Part shown: piece by piece, positions 24,594 through 34,666 of the stretch | Numbering within the stretch: position 1 is the stretch's first letter | Layout: each line of letters opens with the position of its first letter | Source: Cyclobacteriaceae bacterium | GTDB lineage: Bacteria; Bacteroidota; Bacteroidia; Cytophagales; Cyclobacteriaceae | Assembly: GCA_003565295.1 (NCBI GenBank) | Contig: PXCO01000112.1 | Location: forward strand, 1-44,834 | DNA length: 44,834 bases | Direction of reading: 5' to 3' | Notes under the pieces: model-generated | What the model was told of the DNA's origin: nothing | The model's database searches: none | What the model saw: only the letters and a program-made list of their open reading frames with translations | Program-made: the position numbers and the translations under genes

Positions 24594-25664
24594 CTACACC
24601 ACCCTCTTTTCAATATAGCTGCTGTTCAAAATGGCCAGGGCTCCCATATATTTCAAGTTGAACTTAATCAAATCCCCAACATTATAATCTTTGGGATTTT
24701 GTTCCAAATTTAAAATAAGCATGTCAGAACTGGCGCCCAAAATCTCAAATTCCCCATCCTCGGGGATCAGGTATTTAGGGTCTACGTCTAGAAGACCAAT
24801 ATCTAAAATTGCTCTGTAGCTTGTTTTACCATAGAGGGTCTCGTCCATTTCGGCCACCTCCCCTTGGGGATTTGCGGCCAGTGTGCCCATTGGCAACAAG
24901 GGTTTTTCCTGCATCTCGATGATTTCTGCTGCGAGTTCAAAGACGTCCCCATGCATGCCTTCAATTACTTTATCTTCAAATAAGTCATTGCCAAAATACA
25001 GGGTCTCCCCTATTCGAAAATGGTTGACCCCCTTTGGAAGTTGTTTGTGCAGCATAAGTGGAATCGTAACGGAGGTACCAGCAGATACCCAAGGGATATT
25101 TTTATTGAACTTTAGCTCAATGATTTGCTTGTAAAGGGAGAGTTGGATCAACTTATCCGCTGAGGGCATTACACCATTCAGGCAATTAAGGTTGGTACCA
25201 AGACCAATAATCTCCAGGTTAGGTAACTCAAATACCTTGGCATAAAAATCCACTAAATGATCCCCCATTACCCCTTCCCTGAGGTCGCCGGTTTCCACCA
25301 TGATGATGACTTTATGCTTCTTACCTTGTTTGACAGCTTCGTCACTAATCCATCTTATGGTATTAAGCTCACTATTAAGGCTCACATCTGCATACTTCAC
25401 CATATCTGAGAGGTTCCTTTTGGAAGGGGGTTTAATATATACCGTTTGCACGTTAGGATTAATCTCTTTCACCTTGGCAAGATTACTGATCCTGGAATCA
25501 TGGATTTCATCCACACCCAAATCAATCAGTTCTTTGATATATCTCCGGTTGCCACATAGTAATTTTGACACCACTCCCCAGGCGATGCCATTGTCATTGA
25601 ATTTAGTCTTTAGAAATTCGAAATTTGTTTTAAGCTTATCCTTGTAAAGGTTTAAGAATGCCAT
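24594..25664 (-). CDS. Alanine/ornithine-racemase-like PLP enzyme (COG3457/YhfX type)
   Basis: The 356-residue protein has an N-terminal alanine-racemase-type TIM barrel with the PLP lysine K34 in GVVSKLLCGN, and the motif LGTNLNCLNGVMPS typical of the ornithine racemase/YhfX group rather than classical Alr. A C-terminal beta-domain follows from about residue 250. It should exchange L and D forms of an amino acid, with ornithine one precedent in the family. The start follows the GNAT stop by one base, so it is the last gene of the symporter-GNAT-racemase operon. The actual substrate is unknown. Confidence 0.8.
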   Translation of the reverse strand: MAFLNLYKDKLKTNFEFLKTKFNDNGIAWGVVSKLLCGNRRYIKELIDLGVDEIHDSRISNLAKVKEINPNVQTVYIKPPSKRNLSDMVKYADVSLNSELNTIRWISDEAVKQGKKHKVIIMVETGDLREGVMGDHLVDFYAKVFELPNLEIIGLGTNLNCLNGVMPSADKLIQLSLYKQIIELKFNKNIPWVSAGTSVTIPLMLHKQLPKGVNHFRIGETLYFGNDLFEDKVIEGMHGDVFELAAEIIEMQEKPLLPMGTLAANPQGEVAEMDETLYGKTSYRAILDIGLLDVDPKYLIPEDGEFEILGASSDMLILNLEQNPKDYNVGDLIKFNLKYMGALAILNSSYIEKRVV

Positions 25665-25665
25665 A

Positions 25666-26106
25666 TCATTTTTTTAGTCTCATTTCCAAATATTTGTTGG
25701 TAAAACCCAACTTTTCATACAGAATCTTAGCCGGGTTATCGGGTTCCACGTGGAGGGCAATATCTCCATTAGCCATTTGTATTGCCGTTTGCATGATCTT
25801 TTTACCCAGTCCCTTTCCTCGTTGACTTTTGTCAACCGCTATATAGACAAGGATATTGTCCGGAATATATCCTGACATTCCCGTCTTATTCATTACCACT
25901 GCTGCCACAATACGCCCCCCTTCTCTGGCTAAAACAACAAATCCACCTTTATCCACGGCCTGGTCAAGGGCATAATCCAAACACCTCATGATGTGCTCCT
26001 GAGGGTCACCGTATTGATCCAGGTGTTCAAACAGAAAATCTGCTATTTCTGTTTTCTGTAGAAATGTTGCGTTATCTATTGCGGAAAGCGTTTCTATAGT
26101 TGCCAT
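25666..26106 (-). CDS. GNAT-family N-acetyltransferase
   Basis: The 146-residue protein has the GNAT core: VYIAVDKSQRGKGLGKKIM, holding the acetyl-CoA pyrophosphate loop RGKGLG, and ALHVEPDNPAKILYEKLGF near the end. It transfers an acyl group, usually acetyl, to an amine. It lies directly between the symporter gene (stop and start adjoining at 26106/26107) and the racemase gene (one base apart), so its substrate is likely linked to an amino acid taken up by the symporter (inference). Confidence 0.85.
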   Translation of the reverse strand: MATIETLSAIDNATFLQKTEIADFLFEHLDQYGDPQEHIMRCLDYALDQAVDKGGFVVLAREGGRIVAAVVMNKTGMSGYIPDNILVYIAVDKSQRGKGLGKKIMQTAIQMANGDIALHVEPDNPAKILYEKLGFTNKYLEMRLKK

Positions 26107-27549
26107 TTACTTAAATTTAGATAAATTATTTTGATTTTTATTCTTTGTCAACTGATAAATAAGCAAAAATGCTGCTAAAGAGGCCAAAACACCGAAAAAA
26201 TTCGGATCAAGTCTAAGTGGCAGCTCTTGGCCCCATACCGATAATCCAGCTGTTACACTTCCCCCTAATATCATGGCCACTAGGGCTGCCAAGGGTGATC
26301 TCATGTTCCAAAACAAGCCCCCCAAAATAGGCACCAACAGACCCGAAACCATAAAGGCATAGCTATAAAGCATTAAATCCAGCACATTGGTCATTTGCAA
26401 GGCCACAACAAGGGCAACAGCCCCAATGATTAAGGTAAAGAGCTGGCTTAAACGCATACTCAATTGATCCGGCTTCTTCTTAAGCCATCTACCAAACAAG
26501 TCGGTAGTAAGATTCCCGGAGGCAGCCATTAGACAGGAGTCGGCCGTGGAGAGTACTGCGGAAAAATAAGCGGACATCATTAATCCCATAATTCCCGCAG
26601 GTAGGACAGTACTAAGGAGTATAGGCAAGCCCATTTCAGGATCCATGTTATCCTTATCCACCGCAATCATGTCCAAGTCAAATGCAACCTTTGCTAAAAC
26701 CCCTAGGGAAACCCCCATAAACGCCATAATGGGCCATTCAAAAACCCCAGCGATGTACCATGCCTTTTTGGCACTCTGCACGTCTCTACTGGCATAGATT
26801 CGCTGGTAAAGGGTCATCCCAACAAACCAAATCGGAAGGATGGTGATCCCCCAATTGGCCATATCTTGCCAGGAAAGGTTCGTTAGTGAAAAATACTCAG
26901 CCGGCAAGGTTTGGCGTATTACCTCCCAGCCTCCTACATGAAAGTAGGCTACCGGAAGTCCAATAAAGATAAACCCTGCCAACAAAATAATCCATTGCAC
27001 TGTATCCGTATAAATTACAGCCTTCAGTCCACCTAGAACGGTATAGATCACAGCTATCGCTCCCATTATCCAAAGGGCGGTATGCAATTCAAGCTCGGGA
27101 AAGGTGCCTGAGGCCAATTTTGCTCCGGCTAGCAATTGGCTACTTGTAAAACCAAGATATCCTAGGAAGCAAATCACAGCAGCGGCAATGCCCACCTTTC
27201 TATCAAAAAGGTGTTGAAATATTTGTGGCAAAGTATAAAATTTCTCAAATGCAGGATTAGAACGGACAACGGGTATTAAAAACACCGCTGCCAGCCAGGC
27301 GCCCAATAGTCCTGTAAACAACATCCAGCTCCCGGAAAGCCCCATGGCAAAACCCAATCCACCAAGCCCCACTGAAAATCCACCGCCCACATCTGTGGCC
27401 ACTACCGAAAGACCTATGTGCCAACTACCCAAAGACCTCCCCCCAACGAAGTAATCATCCTGACCGGTGTTGCTTCTCATAAAGTAATAACCCACGCCGA
27501 GCATTACCAACATGTAAATGAAAAATATTGCCAGATCTATAAAAGCCAT
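26107..27549 (-). CDS. Sodium:solute symporter (SSS family)
   Basis: The 480-residue protein has 13-14 hydrophobic helices and SSS landmarks: DDYFVGGRSLGSWHIGLSV early, a GG-rich helix 2, and YTVLGGLKAVIYTDTVQ in the middle, the classical SSS signature region. Members use the sodium gradient to import sugars, amino acids, vitamins or carboxylates. The two downstream genes suggest an amino acid or amine, but the transporter itself does not reveal its cargo. It is the first gene of the three-gene operon. Confidence 0.88.
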   Translation of the reverse strand: MAFIDLAIFFIYMLVMLGVGYYFMRSNTGQDDYFVGGRSLGSWHIGLSVVATDVGGGFSVGLGGLGFAMGLSGSWMLFTGLLGAWLAAVFLIPVVRSNPAFEKFYTLPQIFQHLFDRKVGIAAAVICFLGYLGFTSSQLLAGAKLASGTFPELELHTALWIMGAIAVIYTVLGGLKAVIYTDTVQWIILLAGFIFIGLPVAYFHVGGWEVIRQTLPAEYFSLTNLSWQDMANWGITILPIWFVGMTLYQRIYASRDVQSAKKAWYIAGVFEWPIMAFMGVSLGVLAKVAFDLDMIAVDKDNMDPEMGLPILLSTVLPAGIMGLMMSAYFSAVLSTADSCLMAASGNLTTDLFGRWLKKKPDQLSMRLSQLFTLIIGAVALVVALQMTNVLDLMLYSYAFMVSGLLVPILGGLFWNMRSPLAALVAMILGGSVTAGLSVWGQELPLRLDPNFFGVLASLAAFLLIYQLTKNKNQNNLSKFK

Positions 27550-27570
27550 GAACGACTAAATTAAGTTTGG

Positions 27571-27617
27571 TTAGGTTCAGCCTAATGTGCAAATTACTAC
27601 ATATGGTAGGCATTAGG
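27571..27617. repeat. Overlapping inverted repeats upstream of the symporter operon
   Basis: TTAGG-ttcag-CCTAA (27571-27585) forms one small hairpin, and CCTAATG (27581-27587) also pairs with CATTAGG (27611-27617) across 23 nt. The repeats lie 22-68 bp before the symporter start, where an operator or leader structure could sit. No TAnnTTTG box was found here. Confidence 0.3.
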
Positions 27618-27680
27618 AAAAAATACCGATAAAATCCTAAATTCAATAAATAAAATTTAAAATATTCTTCCTATTATGCC

Positions 27681-27708
27681 AAAAAAAGGCCGGGTAGTAT
27701 CCCGGCCT
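27681..27708 (-). terminator. Intrinsic terminator of the sdh operon
   Basis: On the minus strand AGGCCGGG pairs with CCCGGCCT (8 bp, 6-nt loop) and is followed by at least six T residues. It lies 30 bp after the sdhB stop. Confidence 0.92.
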
Positions 27709-27737
27709 CACTGTTTTGGACAATAATATTTCTGATA

Positions 27738-28487
27738 TCAAACATTCTCAGTAGTTACAGAGGCTGTAAAATACTCTCTGTTCATACGAGCAATATTGCT
27801 TAATTTAATTTCTTTGGGGCATTCTGCTGAACAAGCACCTGTATTGGTACATGCACCAAAACCTTCCGCATCCATCTGAGCCACCATTTTCTCAGCTCTT
27901 TCTTTTCTTTCCACTTTACCTTGGGGCAAGAGAGCTAGCTGGGAGATTTTAGCTGATACAAAAAGCATGGCAGAAGCATTTTTACAAGCTGCCACACATG
28001 CCCCACACCCTATGCAAGTGGCTGAGTCAAAGGCCTCATCGGCAATCACTTTCGGAATTGGTATCTCGTTGGCATCGGGTACGCCACCGGTATTTACCGT
28101 GACATATCCCCCCGACTGAATGATCCTGTCAAATGCACCTCTGTCTACCACCAAGTCCTTTACCACAGGAAAGGCCTTAGCCCTGAAGGGTTCGATGGTA
28201 ATGGTTTCCCCATCATTGAAGGAACGCATATGTAGCTGACAAGTGGTAGTCTGAAGCGGCCCATGAGGTTTGCCATTGATGTGCAGGGAACACATACCGC
28301 ATATACCTTCTCTACAGTCATGGTCGAAGTGCACAGGGTCTTCCCCTTTTTCCAATAATTCCTCATTCAACACATCCAACATTTCTAAAAAGGACATGTG
28401 CTCAGATATATCTTTTACTTTATATTCCCTGAACCCACCCTTGTCGGATGCGTTTTTTTGTCTCCAAACTTTTAATGTAAGATTCAT
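27738..28487 (-). CDS. sdhB: Succinate dehydrogenase/fumarate reductase iron-sulfur subunit
   Basis: The 249-residue protein holds all three cluster motifs: CREGICGMC plus a later Cys for [2Fe-2S]; [11 protein letters not shown] for [4Fe-4S]; and [12 protein letters not shown] for the third cluster. It passes electrons between the flavoprotein and the membrane haem/quinone subunit. Third gene of sdhCAB, 25 bp after sdhA. Confidence 0.96.
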   Translation of the reverse strand: MNLTLKVWRQKNASDKGGFREYKVKDISEHMSFLEMLDVLNEELLEKGEDPVHFDHDCREGICGMCSLHINGKPHGPLQTTTCQLHMRSFNDGETITIEPFRAKAFPVVKDLVVDRGAFDRIIQSGGYVTVNTGGVPDANEIPIPKVIADEAFDSATCIGCGACVAACKNASAMLFVSAKISQLALLPQGKVERKERAEKMVAQMDAEGFGACTNTGACSAECPKEIKLSNIARMNREYFTASVTTENV

Positions 28488-28512
28488 AACTGAATTACTT
28501 TTTCGGTCAAAA

Positions 28513-30447
28513 TTATTTGTAGCTCCTTTGAGTGAGTTTCACATTTTCAAACACCAACTCCTCTTTGTGAAGTTGCTCATCCTGATTCTCACCTTTATAT
28601 TCCCAAGCAGCCACATAAGCATAGTTTTCATCATCACGAAGGGCTTCACCTTCAGGAGTTTGATACTCTTCCCTAAAGTGACCCCCACAACTTTCGTTTC
28701 TGTTGAGGGCATCATCGATCATCAATTCGCCGAGTTCAAGAAAATCCGCTACCCTATTGGCTTTTTCAAGGGACTGATTTAGCTCCTCCTCTGTACCCAA
28801 TACCCTCACATTTGTCCAAAACTCCTCCTTGAGTTCTTTTATCATGCTCTTGGCTTTTGCCAGTCCATCGGCTGATCTTGCCATACCACAATAGTTCCAC
28901 ATGATTTTACCTAACTTCTTATGATAATAATCTACCGTCTTTTCACCTTTGATGGAAAGCAGCCGCTCCAGTTTTTCCTTCACCTCTTCTTCTGACTGCT
29001 TAAAAGCTGGGTGATCTTCAGAAGGCTTATCATAAGGCTGGGTGGCCAAGTAATTCCCAACAGTGTAGGGAATCACAAAATATCCGTCAGCAAGACCCTG
29101 CATCAATGCAGAAGCTCCTAACCTGTTGGCTCCGTGATCTGAAAAGTTCGCTTCTCCTAATGCATAAAGTCCAGGAATGGTAGTCATTAGATTATAATCT
29201 ACCCAAAGTCCTCCCATAGTGTAATGCACTGCTGGATAAATCATCATGGGTGTTTTATAGGGGTTCTCTCCCGTAATCTGATGGTACATGTCGAAGAGGT
29301 TTCCGTATTTACTTCTTACAAGATCCTCTCCATCCCGCAATATGGCATCTCTAAAGTCCAAGAATACTGCCTCTCCGGTTTCGTTCACGCCTCTTCCCTC
29401 ATCACACACATATTTAGCATTACGGGAAGCAACATCCCTAGGCACCAGGTTGCCAAAGGAAGGATACTTGTTTTCAAGATAATAGTCCCTGTCCTCATCC
29501 GGTATATCGGCAGGTTTAATTTCCTTTTTACGTAATTTTTCTGCGATCTCCACGGTTTTTGGCACCCAAACTCTCCCATCGTTTCTTAATGATTCAGACA
29601 TTAAGGTCAGCTTAGACTGATGGTCACCGGATACCGGAATACAGGTGGGGTGGATCTGAGTGTAACAGGGATTAGCAAAATAGGCGCCTTTTTTATGCGC
29701 CCTCCATGCGGCTGTCACATTGGAGCCCATGGCATTGGTGGAAAGGAAAAACACGTTTCCATAACCTCCGGTACATAATAGAACGGCATGTGCGCTATGA
29801 GATTCTATTGTCCCTGTGATTAGATTTCTTGTTACTATTCCTTGAGCCTTGCCATCGATAATGACTACATCCAGCATTTCCGTTCTCGGAAAAAGTTTCA
29901 CCTTCCCATTTGCCACCTGCCTGCTCAAGGCCGAATAAGCTCCCAGTAGCAACTGCTGTCCTGTTTGACCCCTTGCATAAAAAGTCCGGGAAACCTGAGC
30001 ACCACCGAAGGAACGATTGGCCAATAAGCCACCGTATTCTCTGGCAAAGGGTACTCCCTGAGCCACGCACTGATCTATGATGTTCACAGATACTTCTGCC
30101 AACCTATATACATTAGCCTCTCTGGACCTGTAATCGCCTCCTTTTACAGTATCGTAGAATAACCTGAAAACGGAATCTCCATCATTCTGGTAATTTTTTG
30201 CCGCATTAATCCCTCCCTGGGCAGCAATAGAATGTGCCCGTCTGGGACTATCCTGAAAACAGAAAGCCTTTACATTATATCCCAGCTCAGCTAATGAGGC
30301 TGCCGCGGAGGCACCTGCTAGGCCTGTGCCTACCACGATTATTTCATATTTTCGCTTATTGGCCGGATTGACCAACTTTACATTAAATTTATGATTGGTC
30401 CACTTTTCTGCTAATGGCCCTGAAGGTGTTTTTGAATCCAGTATCAT
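28513..30447 (-). CDS. sdhA: Succinate dehydrogenase/fumarate reductase flavoprotein subunit
   Basis: The 644-residue protein has the FAD Rossmann motif [15 protein letters not shown] near residue 38, the covalent-FAD histidine region [11 protein letters not shown], and the substrate-binding HPTCIPVSG segment. Its length (about 640) and fold match the non-classical type B (Bacteroidota/epsilon/delta) enzymes that pair with a single cytochrome b subunit. It oxidises succinate or reduces fumarate. Between sdhC and sdhB in the operon. Confidence 0.96.
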   Translation of the reverse strand: MILDSKTPSGPLAEKWTNHKFNVKLVNPANKRKYEIIVVGTGLAGASAAASLAELGYNVKAFCFQDSPRRAHSIAAQGGINAAKNYQNDGDSVFRLFYDTVKGGDYRSREANVYRLAEVSVNIIDQCVAQGVPFAREYGGLLANRSFGGAQVSRTFYARGQTGQQLLLGAYSALSRQVANGKVKLFPRTEMLDVVIIDGKAQGIVTRNLITGTIESHSAHAVLLCTGGYGNVFFLSTNAMGSNVTAAWRAHKKGAYFANPCYTQIHPTCIPVSGDHQSKLTLMSESLRNDGRVWVPKTVEIAEKLRKKEIKPADIPDEDRDYYLENKYPSFGNLVPRDVASRNAKYVCDEGRGVNETGEAVFLDFRDAILRDGEDLVRSKYGNLFDMYHQITGENPYKTPMMIYPAVHYTMGGLWVDYNLMTTIPGLYALGEANFSDHGANRLGASALMQGLADGYFVIPYTVGNYLATQPYDKPSEDHPAFKQSEEEVKEKLERLLSIKGEKTVDYYHKKLGKIMWNYCGMARSADGLAKAKSMIKELKEEFWTNVRVLGTEEELNQSLEKANRVADFLELGELMIDDALNRNESCGGHFREEYQTPEGEALRDDENYAYVAAWEYKGENQDEQLHKEELVFENVKLTQRSYK

Positions 30448-30483
30448 CGGTCTTCAACGTTTAATTCGAGAATTTTTTACTCC

Positions 30484-31167
30484 CTATATGCTCTGGAGAT
30501 ACATTACTATAGGGATCAATGCAAACAAAGTGGGTATAAGAATGGCAAACCCCAACCCCACCTTTTCAATGATAGGTGTATATTTCTTATGATTTAATCC
30601 CAAAGTTTGGAATGCACTAGCAAAGCCATGGGAAAGGTGAAAGGCCAGAAAAACCATGCTTAATACGTAAAAACCTACGTAAATGGGATTTTTAAAGGCC
30701 TCGACGACAATTATAAATGCATTGTCCACCTCAGCATCTCCTACCATTACTTTATCCGGCAATCCAAATTTAAGCCTGTACCAGAAACCTCTTAGGTGAA
30801 CCAAGAGAAAAATGAAAATCAAAGTACCTAATATGCCCATATTTCTAGAGGCCCAAGTACTATTCGTGGAGCCCTTAGCTTCGGCATAAGCTACGGGTCT
30901 AGCCTTTTTATTGTGACGTGTAAGTACAATGGAATAGACCACATGCAATAAAATAAAAGCAAAATTTATGATGGATACCGATCGAATAAAATAATTTATC
31001 GACATATTATGGGCGTATAGATTGAAGGACTCCCCTTCATCCGGAATCAACAACTGCAAATTTCCCGCAAGGTGCACCACTAAAAACAAAATCAGAAATA
31101 TCCCCGTTAGGGCCATAATTAGTTTACGGCCTAATGTACTATTTAAGGTTTTGGTTACCCAACTCAT
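30484..31167 (-). CDS. sdhC: Succinate dehydrogenase cytochrome b subunit
   Basis: The 227-residue membrane protein has five hydrophobic helices and haem-ligand histidines such as those in VVHLAGN, LLHVVYS, LLVHLRGF and FHLSHGF, as in type B di-haem succinate:quinone oxidoreductases. It anchors SdhA-SdhB in the membrane and exchanges electrons with the menaquinone pool expected in Bacteroidota. First gene of the operon, behind a well-formed promoter. Confidence 0.94.
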   Translation of the reverse strand: MSWVTKTLNSTLGRKLIMALTGIFLILFLVVHLAGNLQLLIPDEGESFNLYAHNMSINYFIRSVSIINFAFILLHVVYSIVLTRHNKKARPVAYAEAKGSTNSTWASRNMGILGTLIFIFLLVHLRGFWYRLKFGLPDKVMVGDAEVDNAFIIVVEAFKNPIYVGFYVLSMVFLAFHLSHGFASAFQTLGLNHKKYTPIIEKVGLGFAILIPTLFALIPIVMYLQSI

Positions 31168-31211
31168 ATCTTAATCTTTTGTCTGTAGATTGTTCGTTTT
31201 TTCTTAACCGC

Positions 31212-31242
31212 CAAATTTACATTTGGAATGGATAGCAAACAA
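31212..31242 (-). promoter_or_regulatory. Promoter of the sdhCAB operon
   Basis: On the minus strand TTG (31242-31240), a 20-nt spacer and a perfect TAAATTTG (31219-31212) match the Bacteroidota consensus. Transcription would start about 38 nt before the sdhC ATG. Confidence 0.6.
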
Positions 31243-31717
31243 TCAATACACCTTAAGCCCAGCTTATTTTAAAAGGTTCTAAATAACCCCCTAATTGGGC
31301 ATCTTCTTGTTTATTTCGGGAATTTTAACACCAGGAACACGTTTATTGTTTGCGCATTGTGATAGGTGTACTAGAATTGTAAACAACTAATAATGGAGGG
31401 GACACAATAACCTGTACTTCAAAAAGTTAACAATAATAAAATTTTGAAGCCAATGAAACCACGAAGATAGGTGATGAAGTAGTCAGGGATCAAGGCTATG
31501 AAAAGGGCTTTCCTCTGAGGAATAAATTTTTTGCCGTAAATCGGGCTTCGGTAAAAAATTTTGGATACAATGCTTTAACTTAGAGTAACTATATGGACTT
31601 AAAACCGTTTTCACATTATCTCAATGCCATTCACTTGTCGCAAGGCCAGTCTAATTCGACAAAGCTGTCGGGTTCAGCATTTAGGTATCTACAGGTGGCT
31701 GATCATAAAATTAACCC
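31243..31717. other. Gene-free stretch of about 475 bp before the surface protein gene
   Basis: No convincing gene is seen. It must hold the promoter of the 925-residue surface protein, but no clear TAnnTTTG box was found. It contains several inverted repeats: a long one at 31524-31561, TTCCT-ctg-AGGAA near 31510-31522, and TTGTCG with CGACAA near 31637-31665. These could be leader structures. Confidence 0.45.
31524..31561. repeat. Inverted repeat in the leader of the surface protein gene
   Basis: AAATTTTTTGCCG (31524-31536) pairs with CGGTAAAAAATTT (31549-31561) with one mismatch and a 12-nt loop. The stem has A-run and T-run flanks, so it could act as a bidirectional terminator or a leader hairpin. 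Confidence 0.55.
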
Positions 31718-34495
31718 ATGAACAAAAGACCTTTACTTTTAGGAATCTTCCTTTTCTTCGGTTTGTGCATACAACAATCATTTGCCACCCATATTCGGGC
31801 TGGGGAAATCATTGCAGAAAGGGTGTCTGTTCAGACCCTTACCTATAGAATTACCGTAGTGGGGTACACCGATACTCGTTCCACCGTGGAGTTTGGGCCG
31901 GGTACCATTAATTTTGGTGATGGCAGAGAAGAAACCCTAAACACACAAAGTGACTTCAACCTCAGTGAAATGATTGGGGAACATATACAGAAAAACACCT
32001 TTGTGATTACCCATACCTACCAAGGGCCTGGCCAATATACCATACGATTTATGGAGTTCAACCGGAATGCCAACACATTGAATATGGATCAATCGGTGGA
32101 TACTCCATTTTATATAGAGACCATGATAACAATTGACCCGTTTCTGGGGGTAAATAATTCTCCTGTGCTTACCATTGCTCCTGTGGATAATGGCGCAGTG
32201 AATCAAACATACATTCATAACCCAGGCGCATATGATCCTGATGGGGACAGTTTGGCCTATGTAATGGACATTCCCAAGCAGGCCTTTCAGCGGGAGGTAA
32301 ACAATTACCGTAGCCCAGCATCCGGGGAGTTTAGTTTTTCAAGGCAGGACGGCTCCACTCCCCCAATTTTAGAACTAGATCCTGTGACAGGGGATCTTAT
32401 CTGGGATGCACCTGGAATAGCAGGGCAATACAACGTGGCCTTTCGAATAGAAGAATGGCGAAGGGTGGATGGAGAATGGCGAAGGATTGGCTATGTGCTA
32501 AGGGACATGCAGATCATCATTGAAAACACGGATAACCGAAGACCTGAACTAATAATGCCGGAGGATATTTGCGTGGTAGCCGGAACAAAAATCGAAGAAA
32601 TCTTCCAAGGGATGGATCCGGACGGGGATCCCATAAAGATTGATGTGTTTGGTGATCCTGTAGAGATCACTAGCTCCCCGGCCACCTATAACCCTGTAGA
32701 TACTTTCCAACCTTCCCCGGGCATCATCAACTTCGAATGGCAAACGGTATGCGCGCATGTAAGGGCCAGAACCTATCAAGTGCGCGTAAGGATAGAGGAT
32801 CAACCCTCCTCGGGTCCTGCTTTGGTTGACATCAAGACATGGAACATCACGGTCGTGGGCCCCCCGCCTGTGGTCGACGACATTGCACAAGATGAGGGGC
32901 GATCAGCCAATATATCATGGGACCCGTATGCGTGTGGATCAACCGCTCAATCCATGCAAGTATGGCGAAGAATAAATTCAGATCCCTATGAACCGGACAG
33001 TTGTGAAACTGGCATACGACCCGGTTATGAGTTGGTAGGCTCTACAGATATCGACACCTTTAATTTCCTTGATGATAATGATGGTGCTGGTTTGAGCCCC
33101 GGAAACACCTATTGTTACCGGCTCGTAGCCACATATCCTACGCCAAGAAGTGGGGAAAGCATCGTTTCGGAGGAAATCTGTATTACCATGGAAGTAGATG
33201 TCCCCTTGATCACGAATGTCAGCATAGAAAACACCGCAACCGATGATGGTGAAATACTGGTGAGATGGACCCCTCCTTACGATATTGATCAAGAGCAATA
33301 TCCAGGCCCCTATGAATATGGTTTGATAAGAAGTCAGGGGTTTACCGGGGATCAAAATCAAAGTTCGGTAACCCTTACCTCCGATACGGTATTTGTGGAT
33401 ACAGGCCTTAATACCGAAAATTTAGTCTACAACTATGAAGTGCTATTGTATTCCCAGGGAGAGGAAATTGATGTGTCCAACAAGGCCTCTTCAGTAAGGT
33501 TAGAACCAACCATTATCAATGAAGCCATAGAGTTAAATTGGGAGTTTACTGTGCCTTGGAATAACAACAATCCAGAATTTCCTCACTTGGTTTACAGAAA
33601 CAGAACTGACCCTGAGGCACAGGATGAAGAAACATTTACTTTGATAGCTGAGGTGAATGTGACAGAAGACGGATTCACTTATTTTGATGATGGCAGTCAT
33701 AACGGAATTCCTTTGGACACGGAAATCGAGTACTGTTATTATATAGTCACCAATGGGTCCTATAACCTGGATATTTTAGAATATCCCTTAGCCAATAAGT
33801 CCCAGATCGTATGCGCCAGACCCGATGACGACAGGTTGCCCTGTCCCCCGGTTTTGACTTTCGAAGGCCCGGAATGCAGGGATTTTGTTTCCGATCAGCC
33901 CTGTAACTTCAGCGACTTTCACCATGACTTGAGTTGGGAGCCTGACTTTTCCGGAAATTGTGATACGGAACTTAATGGCTATAGGCTGTATTTCTCAGAG
34001 ACCGGTGAGGAGGGCACTTTCGAACAAATCAGAAGCCTTTCTGTAATCAATACCAGCACCAGAATCACAGAGCTATTAGACTTCAAAGGCTGCTATTACA
34101 TTACCGCAGTGGACAGGTCTGGCAACGAAAGTGATCCCAGCAATATCGTTTGTGTGGACAACTGCCCCAATTACGAACTACCCAACGTGTTTACCCCAAA
34201 TGGAGACGGAATCAACGAAACCTTCATGGCATTTGACAATCCATTTGCCAAATGCCCGAGGTTTGTAGACGCAGTGGAAATCAAGATTTACAACCGATGG
34301 GGGGTGCTGGTTCACAGCTATAATAGCATGTCAAGTACGGAAAACAACATCTACATCAACTGGGACGGCAGAGACCTGAACGGCAGAGACCTTCCCGCCG
34401 GAACCTATTTCTATTCCGCCAATGTGCTTTTCAACGTGCTGGAACCTGCAGAGCGGGAAAGAAAAATAAAAGGAACCATTCAAATTATCAGGTAA
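31718..34495 (+). CDS. Large secreted surface protein with T9SS type B (gliding-motility-type) C-terminal domain
   Basis: The 925-residue protein begins with a signal peptide (MNKRPLLLGIFLFFGLCIQQ, ending SFA) and ends with the CHU_C/type B sorting domain: LPNVFTPNGDGINETF, IKIYNRWG, WDGRDLNGRDLPAGTYFY. Between them are beta-rich repeats, including cadherin/PKD-like stretches (AYDPDGDSLAY, GMDPDGDPIKI) and fibronectin-III-like modules. Several Cys (such as those near residues 708-745) may form disulfides. It should be exported by the type IX system and stay on or leave the surface; adhesion or polymer binding is plausible but no enzyme domain is seen. A hairpin terminator follows, so the gene is monocistronic. 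Confidence 0.88.
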   Translation: MNKRPLLLGIFLFFGLCIQQSFATHIRAGEIIAERVSVQTLTYRITVVGYTDTRSTVEFGPGTINFGDGREETLNTQSDFNLSEMIGEHIQKNTFVITHTYQGPGQYTIRFMEFNRNANTLNMDQSVDTPFYIETMITIDPFLGVNNSPVLTIAPVDNGAVNQTYIHNPGAYDPDGDSLAYVMDIPKQAFQREVNNYRSPASGEFSFSRQDGSTPPILELDPVTGDLIWDAPGIAGQYNVAFRIEEWRRVDGEWRRIGYVLRDMQIIIENTDNRRPELIMPEDICVVAGTKIEEIFQGMDPDGDPIKIDVFGDPVEITSSPATYNPVDTFQPSPGIINFEWQTVCAHVRARTYQVRVRIEDQPSSGPALVDIKTWNITVVGPPPVVDDIAQDEGRSANISWDPYACGSTAQSMQVWRRINSDPYEPDSCETGIRPGYELVGSTDIDTFNFLDDNDGAGLSPGNTYCYRLVATYPTPRSGESIVSEEICITMEVDVPLITNVSIENTATDDGEILVRWTPPYDIDQEQYPGPYEYGLIRSQGFTGDQNQSSVTLTSDTVFVDTGLNTENLVYNYEVLLYSQGEEIDVSNKASSVRLEPTIINEAIELNWEFTVPWNNNNPEFPHLVYRNRTDPEAQDEETFTLIAEVNVTEDGFTYFDDGSHNGIPLDTEIEYCYYIVTNGSYNLDILEYPLANKSQIVCARPDDDRLPCPPVLTFEGPECRDFVSDQPCNFSDFHHDLSWEPDFSGNCDTELNGYRLYFSETGEEGTFEQIRSLSVINTSTRITELLDFKGCYYITAVDRSGNESDPSNIVCVDNCPNYELPNVFTPNGDGINETFMAFDNPFAKCPRFVDAVEIKIYNRWGVLVHSYNSMSSTENNIYINWDGRDLNGRDLPAGTYFYSANVLFNVLEPAERERKIKGTIQIIR

Positions 34496-34515
34496 TATAC
34501 TATATCGTTCCGTGT

Positions 34516-34562
34516 ATAGCCTGTCATGGTCTTATAGCAATTAAGGCATGACAGGCTATTTT
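34516..34562 (+). terminator. Hairpin terminator after the surface protein gene
   Basis: ATAGCCTGTCATG (34516-34528) pairs perfectly over 13 bp with CATGACAGGCTAT (34547-34559) and is followed by TTT. The loop is 18 nt and the T-tract is short, but the stem is strong. Confidence 0.7.
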
Positions 34563-34666
34563 ATGACTGAGGTTTATTAAATTTATCCTTTAATATGGCT
34601 TCATATTTGTGCCATATTGAAACAATTTACTGTTTCATCCAACTTTTACCCAAAAACGCATCAACC

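Noticed and set aside
28270-28782. Plus-strand frame of 170 codons over the sdhB/sdhA junction
   Set aside because: It is antisense to two well-supported sdh genes and has no recognisable motifs.
31624-31848. Plus-strand frame overlapping the start of the surface protein gene
   Set aside because: It overlaps the signal-peptide region of a clear T9SS protein in another frame and has no independent support.
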